Assembly: GCA_003194525.1 (NCBI GenBank) | Contig: NBIV01000208.1 | Coordinates: forward strand, 1 to 64,000 | From: Gracilariopsis chorda | Lineage: Eukaryota > Rhodophyta > Florideophyceae > Gracilariales > Gracilariaceae | Length of the DNA stretch: 64,000 nucleotides | Direction: 5' to 3' | Shown here: positions 20,976 to 32,620 of the stretch, piece by piece | How the letters are laid out: each line of letters begins with the position of its first letter | How positions within the stretch are numbered: the first letter of the stretch is position 1 | Program-made: the position numbers and the translations under genes | Notes under the pieces: model-generated | What the model was told of the DNA's origin: nothing | What the model saw: only the letters and a program-made list of their open reading frames with translations | The model's database searches: none

Positions 20976-23519
20976 ATGTACAACTACGTCGTAACCGCTC
21001 ATAAGCCCTCGCGGGTCTCTCACACCGCTGTCGGAAGCTTTCTAGCCCCAGATCAGCGCAACCTTATCGGCGTGAAGGTCAACTATATTCAGGTTTGCAC
21101 CATCACTAGAGAAGGTCTTGCTTGCGCTATCGAGCTACCGATTTATGGCACTATTTCCGTAATGCATCTTATGCGTATGACCCGAGAGAATCAAGATCAT
21201 CTCGTCTTCATCACCGACAAATACAAGCTCTGCGTTTTGCGATGGAATGCTGCCGAATCGCGTTGTCATGTCGTGTCCTCCGGCGATATGGAAGACCACT
21301 TCGTGTCCAATGCCATATTCGAGCGCCTTAGCATTGTTGACCAGAAGGCAAAATGCATCGCAACGTAGCAGTACAAGCGATTACGCAAGGTAGTCCTGAC
21401 TGAGTGCGATGCAGATAAGACTGCGTTTAACGTCCGCCTCACGGAAAAAAGCGTCGTGATCTCCTTGCACTGCTGATAGAATCTCACAACCCCCATTTTG
21501 TGTTGGCAGGGAAAAGGTAATCGTGAAATGCGAACTACGTGATTCGGATGAGCGACCAAGAAATCCCGCCTACCAAATCGAAAAAAGGCAAGCTTGATGT
21601 TACATCTACAAAAGTATTTGCTGTTTCAGAACCCATATGCGGTGCTTTGGTCTTTGGTGATGATTTTGTCACCTACATGAACGCAAACGGAGATTATACG
21701 GCGCAATAATTTGAAAAAAACAATTATCACTGCTGTGGGAAGGGTTGATGCCCAAGGCACACGATATCTTTTAGGGGATCATAAGGGAGAACGCAGAATT
21801 CTTCTTCTAGTGACAGATCTGAACAACGTAGTTAAGCGAATCAAGATGGAAGGTCTCGGGGAAACCAGTGTACCTTGTTGCATCTCCAAACGTGACAGCG
21901 CTTTTGCCTTTCTTAGGGCAAAGAAAGGTCATTCAAATCTCGTCCATCTGGGTCGTGAACAAAATGAGGAGAACGGTACTTACGTTGAAATTGTGCAAAC
22001 ATACCCTCATCTCGGTCCTCTTCTAGACTTTTGCATTGTTGGAGGCATGGGCTATTTGCCTCACGGTCAAGGACAAGTTGGGACTTGCTCTGGAGCAGGG
22101 AAAGGCGGTTCTTTACAGATCATCCGAAACGGAATAAGCAAGTCCGAACACGCATCAGAGTACCTGCCGAGTATTAAGGACATGTGATCCTTAAAGAGAC
22201 ATATCGTTCACAGATATGACTCTTACCTCCTCCAAACCTTCACTTCCGCCACCAGTACATTAGAAAGTATTAGCGCGGATGAAATGGCTCCGGCAAGTTT
22301 ACCAGGCTTCGACGAGGATACGCCTACACTGTACGCGGCAAACATGAAGGGTGTTATCATGGTTCAAGTTACAACGAAAGGTGTTTAATTCACTGATTAT
22401 AGAACAATGACGTCTCAGCCGACCTACAGCTGGGTCCCTCCCGCAAATATGCGGATTTCAATTGCGTCCAACAATAGCCATCAGCTTCTTTTCGCCACAA
22501 CTGGTGGGCATCTTATTCCCCTCAAGGTTGAGCCATATAACAAGACTCTAGTGGAAGTTACACAGACAAAGATGGACGGAGACGTTGCATGTTTGAATTG
22601 CAATTTCTTGTAATGAACAAATCAAATGCCATATACTGAAGAATCTACGGAAAGCAGGGGAGAGGCATATCTGGCTGTAGTTGGACTATGGGCTGAAGCG
22701 AATGAAAGTTTGGTGGTGAAGCTGATCACTCTTCCATCTTTACGAGCCCTTGAAAGTATAGAACTGGTTGCTGATTTCATCGCTCGTTCAGTTCTCTTAG
22801 CGTCACTTGAAGGTCATCATTATTTGCTTGTTGGCATTGGGAACGGGTTCCTTCTGACGTACTCGGAGAACGGCGATGTAGCAATGGCCGCAGCATCTTC
22901 TGAGGCATTGGATTCTTCATCGATGCTGGTTTCCATAGTTTCAGAGCGAAGAAAACTGAGTATAGGTACCCAGCCTGCTCAGCTGAGAATCTTCAGGAGC
23001 CGTGGGGCAAATCATGATTTGCAGCATGCGACCGACCAACAGTAGTCTATTCTGCCACTGGGGGTGGGAAACTGTTATTGTCTAACGTGAACCTTCAAGA
23101 GGTTACCCGAGTTTGTGGATTTGACACCGAAGCTTTCGCCGACTCGTTGGCAATTGCTACAGAAAACGGACTGCACCTGGGTGAGGTGGATGAAATCCAA
23201 AGACTACATATTACTTCTATACCCTTAGGTTAGAAACCACGTCGGATTGTTCATATGGAAACGGCAAAATGCTTTGGTGTGACCACAGAGACACCAGCCA
23301 TTGGCGCTGCCGGTGATGAAGTATTGGACGGATATGTGCGAATCATCGATGATTCAAGGTACGACACCTTGTCCAATTATAAGCTAAAACCAATGGAGAA
23401 CGGAAATTTGATTCTTGCAACTACTTTCACTAGAAGCGGGATTGACAAGAACGAACAATTCCTGGTTGTTGGAACAGTGTTCAATTTGCCAACCGAAGCG
23501 GATACGAAGAGTGGGCGGG
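20976..23519 (+). pseudogene. DDB1: DDB1 (DNA damage-binding protein 1) pseudogene, 3' part missing
   Basis: DDB1 is the triple-propeller adaptor of CUL4 ubiquitin ligases and works in the nucleus in DNA repair and replication control. The ATG at 20976 starts MYNYVVTAHKPS, matching the family's first residues. Diagnostic blocks follow: VFAVSEPICGALVFGDD, GRVDAQGTRYLLGDHKGE, SLQIIRNGISKSEHASEYLP, GDVACLNCNFL, ACDRPTVVYSATGGGK, LSNVNLQEV and LGEVDEIQRLHITSIP. The gene is dead. In-frame stops lie at 21366, 22185 (where family members have Trp), 22386, 22611 and 23231. Two net frame changes lie between about 21460 and 21710 and one near 23025. The chain stops after KSGRV at the solo LTR, so about the last quarter is lost. 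Much of it keeps a single frame. Confidence 0.93.
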
Positions 23520-23887
23520 TGTTGATCGGATACGCTACGAAGAGAGAGCCGGCGGTGTGCAGGCCTGTCGGGGCAAAGTTAACAGGCACAAAGACCTCAG
23601 ATGTCCTACTGGGGCTGCCTCCTTCTCCCAGAGTTCTTCCTCTGAGAGTCGGCTTTTATATTCTATATCTACTGCGCTCTCTCCGAACGTTTTCAGCATT
23701 GCGTGTACATTGCGTGTACATTGCATGGTCTGCCGCGCAATTCTATTCAATTCAACTTGAATCCTACTCTGCGGGTTGCGTGTACGCTGCGCGATCTACC
23801 ACACAGTGAACTGCGATTAAACTTTAATCGCGTTCCCCTTTCGGAAACGTAAAAATATCTCTCGTAGAATTGCTCAGATCATCAACA
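23520..23887 (-). repeat. Solo LTR of family D
   Basis: The segment begins TGTTGATCGGATACG and ends CAGATCATCAACA, and it matches the D LTR at 3763-4134 along its length. No internal retroelement sequence adjoins it on either side. The flanking 5-mers differ (GCGGG before, CATGC after), so no target duplication is visible. It joins the DDB1 pseudogene on the left to sequence that does not continue DDB1 on the right. Orientation is assigned by comparison with element D. Confidence 0.85.
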
Positions 23888-24836
23888 CATGCCTTTCCTT
23901 TGACCTTACCAACGAGAAGATCTGCAAATGTGGAATGGCGAGCCGTCCGAACGGGGACGATTACAATCAGAAGTGGCTAGGAAATCGGCGTCGTATACAA
24001 AACGAGATATGCATATGACAAGTGATCGACGAAGCAAGCTCTGATTATAGTGGCGTCTTTTCTGTAGTGTACTTGAAACAGAACAGCAAGAACGAGCAGA
24101 CGTATCTTTCCAGTGTAAATGTAGCGATTTGCTTGGATGACGGCACGGTGGCATTCGCGACATGGCCCGAGATTCAAAGAAGAAAGATAAAAGGCTAATT
24201 CCAGATTCCGCGTCTAAGAATACCAGGACATGATGCTGACTGACGACGTAGGGCGGCGCCGTCGGCGGGTGGCATGTTTTAGGATGCTCTTTGGGCAATT
24301 GCATTTCAAATGTAGAAGGCTCCCGGAACTGGGGACATCCAACTGCCTGTGCTCGCGGCATCGATGCTGGGAACGGAGACTATGGGAACAGGGAGTGGGA
24401 GGACGGTACAGTGGAATGTTAGGCTGTGTAAGAATGAATGAAGTTGGAGTTGCGGTCGGTGGGACTGTTGATGATATTGTTTCTGTTATTGCTGTTGAGA
24501 GGAGTCGAAAAGCTGTTCGTCACGAGAGTAGATGCAGGAGGAAATGCTGTTTGGTATTAAGCCAATCGGGCATGATAGGGTAGGGATGAGAAACGGGGAA
24601 GAAGGCGACAGTGGGGCAGCGAGAACTGACATACGCGCAGCAAGGGGGTGCTTTGCGGGTGGGAGGGGGGTTGGCGAGGGTAAGAGATGGTGAAGATCGA
24701 GGTATGGACAGGGGTTTAAAAAGGGGAGCAGCCGGGACTTCGGGTGTATCGAGAAGGGCGACGGCAGAGAAAGCGTCTCGAGTGTGGTACGTTTCGCGCG
24801 ATGTGCGACGTGAGAGCGCATACCCCCGTTCTCTTA
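23888..24836. other. No recognised gene right of the solo LTR
   Basis: One plus-strand patch at about 24040-24200 reads GVFSVVYLKQNSKNEQTYLS and VNVAICLDDGTVAFATW, which looks protein-like and could be a decayed gene piece, but I cannot name it. Nothing continues the DDB1 chain. The stretch from 24600 to 24800 is purine-rich on the plus strand. Confidence 0.3.
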
Positions 24837-25029
24837 GGGTGATGAATTTCATCACCCTTTTTTGGGGTGAAATTGGGGTGAGGAGGTCCCACTTCACCCT
24901 GCCAGGGTGAGGAAGTCCCGCTGGTGGGTGAATCTCACCCGCCATCAGGGTGAGATCACCTAAGGTCTCACCCAGTGGGACGCAACACTCACCTAGCGGG
25001 ACCCACAACTCACCCAGTGCGAGCCATCT
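24837..25029. repeat. GGGTGA/TCACCC foldback and 21-bp tandem repeat block
   Basis: A perfect 9-bp stem with a 3-bp loop lies at 24837-24857 (GGGTGATGA / TCATCACCC). It is followed by alternating GGGTGA and TCACCC words, then three head-to-tail 21-bp units starting CTCACC at 24967, 24988 and 25009. Units on the left half (such as GGTCCCACTTCACCC) are reverse-complement relatives of those on the right (CACCCAGTGGGAC). The block could fold into a large hairpin. No transposase or target duplication was identified. Confidence 0.65.
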
Positions 25030-25743
25030 CTGACTCCGCGCAATCTAAGATCTCCAACCCGTCTTCAGCGGAGTTTGTGGAGTCAACTCTAAGCCCACTG
25101 GAGTTCAAGAGACGTCGTTTTCTCGGCACGTGGTGTACAGAGGATGTGTCGCGACCAGGAAGCATACTACGTATGATGAACACGCACTTTTCGTTTTCAT
25201 CAACAGCAACAAGGATTAGAAGTGGGTAAAGTGCCCGACACAAGAAAATTCAAAGTTGTATCAGAAGCACGCTGTCCCATACCAACCGTCTGATTTAAGG
25301 GTTTTGGCAAAGAGGATGATAAGCAGGAACAGAACAGTGGCATAAGTGAACGGAACACTAATCTATGAAACGATTGAAATACGAAAAACACTGCTTTGGA
25401 CAGAAGACAAAAGATGTTCCCACGTTTTATTACGGCGTCAATTCTTTTGCGTACTGGCGTAATAACTACTGCCGAAGTTGAGAAAGGTGGACGATACGCT
25501 TCTTGTTTTACTTTCGCCAGAAAATGAAGTACTCAACAGCATGTTGTCGAAACTGGACAGAGTACACAACGCCAAGGTAGTAAAGATTGGTAAGTCATGC
25601 ATCGTTCGTTTGTTGTTTTGCAATACGACGAAGAGCATATCATACGATCATTATTGTTCACATCATCATCTGACTGCTACTCGTTTGATTTGCTCTGTAA
25701 TTGCTCTATTTCGTCATCTGGAATCTGTGCTCTCTTGAGTATT
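25030..25743. other. No recognised gene
   Basis: Only short frames without motifs occur on either strand. The stretch lies between the foldback block and the end of the piggyBac-like relic and may include that element's terminal sequence. I could not identify TTAA-flanked ends. Confidence 0.3.
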
Positions 25744-28533
25744 TCATCCGTGTGACATGTATCCCAGCACTGTGAACAATTGCCTGCCTACATATGCAAC
25801 ACCACTGTTTCTGTCGCGCTCGTCCTTTCTTCCTGTACTTTTTCTCATTTTTTTGATTGTGTGACTGTAGGAGCAAAGTGCGCAGTAATTGTCATTCCCT
25901 TTGACATTATAATGTAGAGATACATTTCCAAGCCTTCGCTTTCTGTTTTCATCACTGTTGTATTTCTCGGCAATGTCACGACGATACATTGGTTCTTCGA
26001 CAAAAGCCAGAGGGTTCAACATCCGACATAGGCATTTCCGTTACTACTCGCTGATTTTGCCATTCTTGCGCTTGCTTCTGCTACTTCAACGTACTCCTTA
26101 GCCAGCTGCCGCGCATAATTTGCGAATGAAGAGCATTTGGAAACGTTCTTCTGGAGCTGCCTGTACCCTTTGTCACCAGTTTTGTCATAACTCTTTGGGA
26201 GATGTCTCTTCTTACGCGCAAGAGACAATCGATGAACCACAGCTGCATTATGAACTTGAGCGCATAATAGGCGCCCAATGATGCTCACAATGGATATTTT
26301 ACCCACGTTCGTGTAACATAAGTTATTCATCGCCCTGCTAAACTCGTCAACGCCCCCTTTGAGGTTCGTTCAAGAAACAAACGCCGTTGGAAGTACCATT
26401 TGCGCGGGAGGAAGGGTTCCATGACGTAAAGAAAGTGAACGATAAGAGTGGCTCAGTCCGTAATAGGAAGCGTAAGAGTGAGGATCAGAGGCGTGTGACG
26501 TTTGCAACAAAGCGTCATATACTCTTGGTATGTTTGAAGAGTCTTTCCAAACCCACTGAAATGCTCCTACACGAACGGCAGACAAGAAGTAGCTGAATAT
26601 ATTCACTAAACGCGAATGAAAGTGCAAAATTGTGCCATATATCACTTCTCCAACACCACAACTGCCCCCCTTGGTTGTACAAAAACAACATTACTCAGAT
26701 TCTAACAAACCGAATGGTGCATACATTGTGTCCGGTATTCGCTCGACGTGACAAGCTCATGAAATTGCTTAATAGAAGTGTCGTTCAGTCCGACATTCTT
26801 CAAATAAGTTAGCGGAGCATAGTTGTGTCGTCTTTAGCGAGCAGCACCAATTCTGTTTCGAGAAGTCATGGTTTTGATTTCTACAGCGCATACCTGCATT
26901 TCCCCTCCATGAGTAGCAAAACATAAAATACCATCTGGATTGTAATACATCATTGGATTCCTCTTAGAAGATAAAAGACCAGTGGTGCGAATTTATTCGA
27001 CATTGAAACTGTGCTTGGTATACGAGACGTTCCGCCTATCGAACTCAGTACCCTGAATGACATCATGTTTCTCAATGAATGACGGCAAAGCCTTCAAAAA
27101 CCTGAGACTCATTGATATTGCCCTTTTTCATCCCAACTGTACTTACAAGAGGCTTCATCATCCATGACGCTAGGGAAGCCTTGTACAGGGCGCGTAAAAG
27201 CTCAAAGCCTTCAAAAACCTGAGACTCATTGATATTGCCCTTTTTCATCCCAACTGTACTTACAAGAGGCTTCATCATCCATGACGCTAGGGAAGCCATG
27301 TACAGGGCGCGTAAAAGCTCAATTTTTTTGTATCCATCCTTTGCGACTCCGTGAGTTCTTGCGTTTCCGGTATAGACAACCCCACAGTGTTGTTCTCCAC
27401 AGATGTTTTCAATTCCAAATCTTTCTCAATAAGCTGTCTCTTGAAGAGAGAGTGGGGCTGTCGGTGACCTACAGCACAAAGAAGGGAAAGGATCTCATTT
27501 TTTGTCTTCGTTTGAGGACTAGTGGCAGTTGCGACCATTAAAGAAGACACAGCATGTTATCGTTGATCTAACTTGGGGTTCAATTTCAGCTTCGTATTCA
27601 GAGAGTGGCTTATTAGAATTTACTTAGACATTAAACTCTGCTTTGTGCCATTTTCATCCCGTAGAAAGGTTAGTGGCCTATGACCAATCTGTTTCCCACT
27701 TATGAGAAACGAAAGCGCTTCAACGTATTCTTCATGGTTCTCTGCCAAAGCACGGAGAAACGCCTGTGTCGTGCGAGAAGTGTACTGGAAGGCACGACTT
27801 AAGAACCAACCTGGATCTTTTGACTAAAGAAGTGTGACTTCTACAGTGCCTGATAACGCTTGCATGACCTTCATCCGAGCAATTGAGGTCGTGCCAAGAC
27901 ATCCACTGTTAGTGCTGTGTGTATCATTTTCAGAAGGAGAGCTGTCATAAATCAAATGAAAAAGCTCCCTACCAACGTCCGTCCTTACTCATTTGTAGCC
28001 AGCTTTCGGAATGAGGGTAAAATGTTCTGCGGAGAACAAACGATTGTTGTTATGGTACACAACAGCAATGTGGCCACTCACACTTTCGCAATAAACAATG
28101 GCCTCAACTTTCCGTTCTGTTATGGTCTTAGTCTTACTCTTGGCGCTATGGACTGCGCGACAACCTGATTCGCTCACCACAACGCCTTTGTGACGTTTTC
28201 GAATTGCCCCATGACCAAAACCGATAGGGTATTCCAGACTAGGCTTGCAAGTGCAATTCCAGTTGTTCCAATACGATTGGTAATATAATCAACAGAGCTC
28301 AATCCATTACAACCTCTATCGGAAGCAAACATAGCATCATTCATTGGTCGGACGGGCCCTGCCGTCGGCACCCCTTGTATCAGCCTAACCAAACGTTCCC
28401 AAACGTCAATGATTTTCTCACCAGATATCGAATAGTGACTGGCTAAAAACACGGGATTCAGAGCGGAGCACTTTGCGTTGTTGACCGGCTCTAATGCCTT
28501 TTGCAGATTATTCTCTTGAGACATCATGATCAA
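25744..28533 (-). mobile_element. PiggyBac-like DNA transposon relic
   Basis: Minus-strand fragments fit a piggyBac-type transposase, a DDD enzyme that cuts and pastes DNA at TTAA sites. FASDRGCNGLSSVDYITNR (about 28290-28350) fits the block around the second catalytic Asp. GGVDEFSRAMNNLCYTNVGK (from about 26355) fits the GVD block holding the third, followed by a hydrophobic helix (IVSIIGRLLCAQVHNAAVVH). Near the end, NYCALCSYSHTIKK (about 25860-25890) fits the first half of the C-terminal zinc finger. Between these lie KDPGWFLSRAFQYTSRTTQA (about 27770-27830) and a tandem duplication. The spacing between the Asp blocks is far longer than in insect piggyBac, so the assignment is tentative. 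There are many stops and frame changes; it is inactive. Confidence 0.42.
27087..27320 (-). repeat. 117-bp in-phase tandem duplication
   Basis: Two head-to-tail copies (27087-27203 and 27204-27320) differ at about one base. The unit is exactly 39 codons. On the minus strand both copies read ASLASWMMKPLVSTVGMKKG then NINESQVFEGF. Near identity means the duplication is much younger than the decay around it. Confidence 0.85.
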
Positions 28534-28604
28534 TTGTGCAATCGCTCTGGATCATAGTATTTGGTGGTCATCGTCTAAACTAAATATTGTCACCCCAGGT
28601 ACGT

Positions 28605-28911
28605 TGTTGGTCGGATACGATATGCAGTTGAAGTCTGTCTGAATAGCTCAGTAGGCAAAAAGAAAACCGGCACAAAAGGCTCAGAGGTCTCTCTCAGTTC
28701 TGCTCCCTTCCTTCGGAGTCCTCTCCAAAGGCAGGCTTATTTATTCTCTACTTCTATTGCGCGCAGCCTTCTTCTGGAAGCCCATCTACGACTGGGTAGG
28801 TTGTGTGTGCACTGCGTGGCTACCACACGATTCAAACTGCTTCAGTTTGAATTTGGTGCTTCTTCCGGAGACAACTGTTTCTAATTTGGGAAATTTCTGC
28901 AATATTTAACA
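28605..28911 (-). repeat. 3' LTR of element C (307 bp)
   Basis: It starts TGTTGGTCGGATACG and ends CAATATTTAACA, with TGTT/AACA inverted ends. It pairs with 33621-33929. It is preceded on its left by the target duplication TACGT and is followed inward by the end of pol. Confidence 0.9.
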
Positions 28912-28939
28912 GTGCCCTATAATCAAACGACTCGTTTGA

Positions 28940-29368
28940 CTAGCTTAGTTCAATGTTGCGAGCAATTTTTCGCTGACGCTGGGTTCCTGACATTTGCATA
29001 TCTTCCAGATATTCTTTGAGTAGTACGGGTACATCTTCCGTGGGTGATTCGATAGATACCCAGTCCGTTTCATTGTCGGTAAAACCTTTCCACCTCACAA
29101 CCAGTTCTGGAACGCCAGCGTTGCGGCGAATGTCCTTGAACATATCGATAGTCATTAACTCGTTTGCTTGATACGCAAGATGGTCCTTGATTTCTTGAGT
29201 AACCATAACATCTTTGTTGCTGTAAAGCTTTAAACGCCGTCCATGAACCCACTCTTTCTTTCCTGACAACAAATCTTCGACTTGAAAGACGTAGTTGTCT
29301 CTGCAGAGTGTAACTATAAAAGGTTCATGCCATTTCAGATTGAGTTTTGAACCAGCATGCTTCTCCAA
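28940..29368 (-). pseudogene. Integrase C-terminus with chromodomain of element C
   Basis: The segment reads KLNLKWHEPFIVTLCRDNYV (GPY/F-like module) and then ELVVRWKGFTDNETDWVSIE, the strand-turn-strand core of a chromodomain. Chromodomains at this position bind modified histones and steer integration into heterochromatin in chromoviruses. The chain ends with VPVLLKEYLEDMQMSGTQRQ, shared with element D. Confidence 0.75.
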
Positions 29369-29565
29369 GACATCTCAAAGTACGAAATCTCCCTTTGAGA
29401 AATTGATGCTTCTGATTCCTGTTTTGTAATTAAGGGAGTCTATTGCAGCCTTTCTCCGCTGATCTATGTGGCTAACACATTCTCTTTGGAGCTGCGAGAG
29501 TGATTCGTGCAAGTTCCCGGTATCAATTAGGGCTGTCTCTCTCGCTTTGTCGACGCTTTTTGTGG

Positions 29566-31163
29566 TCACAACTTCATGGTCTCTGACAATGGCAGAGAGT
29601 GATGAGTGTCTCGTGGTAAGCCGGTAAAAATCGTGAGAGGACATTTCCCGTTCAGTCTACGCGTGGGGGAATTATTCAGGGCAGACTGGAATAGAGGAAG
29701 GATTGACGGCCAGGCCTTTTGCGGCATTTGAGATTCAGACAGTATCGCCCTTGTTGTTCTCAGTAGCGCTCTGCAAACTGCTTCCACAAATCCATTAGTC
29801 CAGGGACAATACGGAAGTGTGAAATGGTGATTAGCCTTCAGTGCCTCGGCGACCTGTTTCAGTAGCTGATTATTGAAATGGCTTCCTTAGTCGGATAATC
29901 AACATTTCGGCACTCCGAAGGATGCGAACCAGTCCAATAGTGTACTTGTTCTGTGTTCCCTGCGTCAGAATCTGGTGTAGGCTTCAGCCAAACGTATCTT
30001 GACAAGTCTTTCTTGACGATTAGGATGTACAGAAGGTCTTTTCTCCGCGTTTCATGTAACAATAGACAAAGTGAATTATCTCGTTTGGATTATTGGCATG
30101 CATGGTGTGGCCGAGTGGTCTGAGTACAGTAGAACCAGACTCTGTTGCTATGCAATGGATACAGAATGGTACAAACTTCTGGGTGTCTTCGCGAATGTTG
30201 TTACAACGAAAATGTTCAGAGACGGATACCAGCGTAGGGTAGAATGATTTGGGGCCTTCACTGCCGGTATGTGCGGCGATAAGCGTTCGTAGACGCAGCA
30301 GCTTGTCCAATTCGGGGATCCATATCTGGCCTGAAACGAATTTCCAAGGCTTCTCTTGCTTCAAGAGGTTCTTTGGAGCTTGTGTGGAGTGCATTTTCTT
30401 TGACACGATGATTTCTTTCTTCGATGGCCAGTCCAGTTCTTCCTCGATACTTGGAAAGATCAGGGCGACCATAAGTGCGCTGGCTCTTCCTTTATTAGAA
30501 GACTGTACTGTCTTCCTTGGCTCTACCGTCCATCTAGAGAGCGTTTTGGCCCAGATTTTCTTCTCTCCCGGGATGTGCTCGATGATGTAACGGAATGCGC
30601 TCACCTTGAGAGCCCCCCGCATGAGTTTGTTTGCTTCATGTAACGAGATCCTCAGGTTCTGGCCATATGGGTCGTATATGTAATATGTATACGAGATTGG
30701 AATGGTCTGTATAGATGAAGGTCATTTTGCTAGCTGTGAGATAGTCCATTCTGCACATGACTTCGACTATAGCGAACCCTTCTTTCTCGGGGACGCTCCA
30801 TCTTTCATCAGAACCTCTAAACCAACCAGAACAGAAACACATTGGCTCGTGCGTTTGGTTTTCGAGTGATTTGCGTTCTTCCACTTCAAGCGACTGCGTT
30901 CGGATGGCAGACCAATGAAAATTCGAGGCGTCAGTGAAAAGGCAAGTTCTGTACCCTTTCTTAGGCAGCAAGAGCTTAGTTGCCGCAGCTAGTTGGGAAA
31001 TTATTTGGTTGAATGCTGTTTTGTGTGCGTTCCTCCTGGAGTTGCTGATGCGAATCTTTCCCACTGCCTTCTTGGTTCGTTTACCGGCCTGCTTATACGC
31101 CTCTTCGAGTAGGTCGTGGAGCGGCTGAACTATCTGTGAGTAGTTCGGAATAGAAGATCGCAT
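29566..31163 (-). pseudogene. RNase H and integrase region of element C
   Basis: RNase H is at about 30636-31163 (KKGYRTCLFTDASNFHWSAI, TFIYTDHSNLVYIL). It continues into an H2C2-like finger region (FVPFCIHCIATESGS, about 30130-30200) and the integrase core (YILIVKKDLSRYVWLKPTPD with the first acidic region; MEAVCRALLRTTRAIL after the glutamate). WPSILPLFQSALNNSPTRRL marks the end of the core at about 29650-29720. Domain order matches D exactly. Confidence 0.75.
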
Positions 31164-31175
31164 CCAGTTTGCGGC

Positions 31176-32620
31176 TCACATTAGTTGCTGCAGTTCGCTA
31201 CCAATCTCAGGCTTTCGCATGTTTAAAAATGCTTCAAGATTCCGAGGTTCGAAAAGGACTCCTTCTCGCGATATTATTTTGCACCAGAACTTCACTTCCT
31301 TGCAGAAAAAACAAGATTTGGCCGGGTTGACTTTGAAACCAATTTTGCGGCATACAGATAAAAAAGCCTTAATGTCTTCTAGTAGCTTCTCCTCCGTTTT
31401 TGCGTACATGATAAAGTTGTCAAGCCACTGTATCATTCGCTGTACCTTTCCTGCAAAGTATTCGCTAGTGACAGACTGGAAATGATTCCCAGAATCCATA
31501 CCCCCCCTGCAAAGTTCTTGTTGGAGAGTAAACTCCATCTGGGGTTTGTATGGACATGATTTCTAGCGAGGTAGGCTCTAAATGTATTTGCCAGTATCCG
31601 TGGGTGCAATCGATGTTCGCAAAGCATTCACACTCACTACAGTTCAGGAGAAGAGACTCCAGATGTGGCGTCGCTGACTGCAGCGGAAGTGTCTTGACAT
31701 TGGTTCCCCGAAGTTCCACTGTAAAACGTTGCTTTTCCGTGACTAGCTTCGGTAGGGCTAGTGCTGGGATTGCCCAACGCGCGCTCGGGTTCTTATGTAC
31801 GGCACCGATTTTCACGAGCTGGCGTATTTTGTGTTGGATGAAAACTCTTTGGTTTGGAGCGTAGCGGCGCAGGGCGCATCGGAAGGGCTTGGCGCTAAGT
31901 TTGAGGCCCACTAACAGCAGTGTTACCTTTGCAGGAGGATCAGGCACTATTTTGACGCCAAAACAGTCCGAATGGCTTTCCAATAATGAATTCAATTCTT
32001 TGGTGCCTGTCGGTGACATTCCGTTGGCTGTGGCGTTTTCAACAGCCTTCGGTACTGCTTCCTGAATCGTTTCGTCAGTGTCGATCCCAAATCCTGCTTG
32101 CAGACATTCTGGAAGTTATATGGGATCAACATCTGCTTCTTTGTACCTCAGTCCTTTGAAAGTTGTCGAGGAAAGCCGCGCAGTCTTTGACTTCAGCTCT
32201 CTCTTTGAAATACCGTCGATAGCTGCACCCACGTTTCGAAGATGCTTTCCAAAATCGAATCAGATCGACTTCAGAAGCGGTCTAGCTAGCAGTACTTCTG
32301 CCATGTCGTCTTCTGCAATCAAAAATTCTACATCTCAAATGCGGACGTGGAGTCCAGTGTTCGGCAAGATGATCGTAAGGGATAGCTGTGTTTTTCCAGC
32401 CGCTGTCAAATTCCGCCTGTCGGTGCGGTCTCTAAATGCTGGCTCTAGTACCATTAGCTTCTCCAATCTCTGATAGGGCGTGTCGGGATGCTTCTCCCTG
32501 ATTACTGCAAATAATGCGGATAAGATGGTAGAATAGTCGGCTCCTGAGTCTCCCAAGGCAACTTCCTCCACTTCTTTGAGCAATAACGAGTATCTGCCTT
32601 CGTGTTCATTCGGAATTATT
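31176..32620 (-). pseudogene. Protease and reverse transcriptase region of element C
   Basis: A retropepsin signature is seen at about 32520-32560 (VALGDSGADYSTILSALF, with the catalytic D-S-G). RT follows at about 31176-32019: LVKIGAVHKNPSARWAIPAL, FTVELRGTNVKTLPLQSATP, CFANIDCTHGYWQIHLEP and WLDNFIMYAKTEEKLLEDI. The catalytic box departs from the usual YxDD, as in some chromovirus-like or RT variants of protists. It is an old and broken copy. Confidence 0.72.

Noticed and set aside
14109-23519. A variant genetic code with reassigned stops
   Set aside because: All three stop codons occur inside conserved chains, yet the intact Helitron and copia frames end at ordinary stops, and DDB1 and ZNG1 also have frameshifts and lost active-site residues.
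24486-25008. Minus-strand frame of about 160 codons across the foldback block
   Set aside because: Its residues come from the GGGTGA/TCACCC repeats. The block is explained by the repeat and the frame has no motif.
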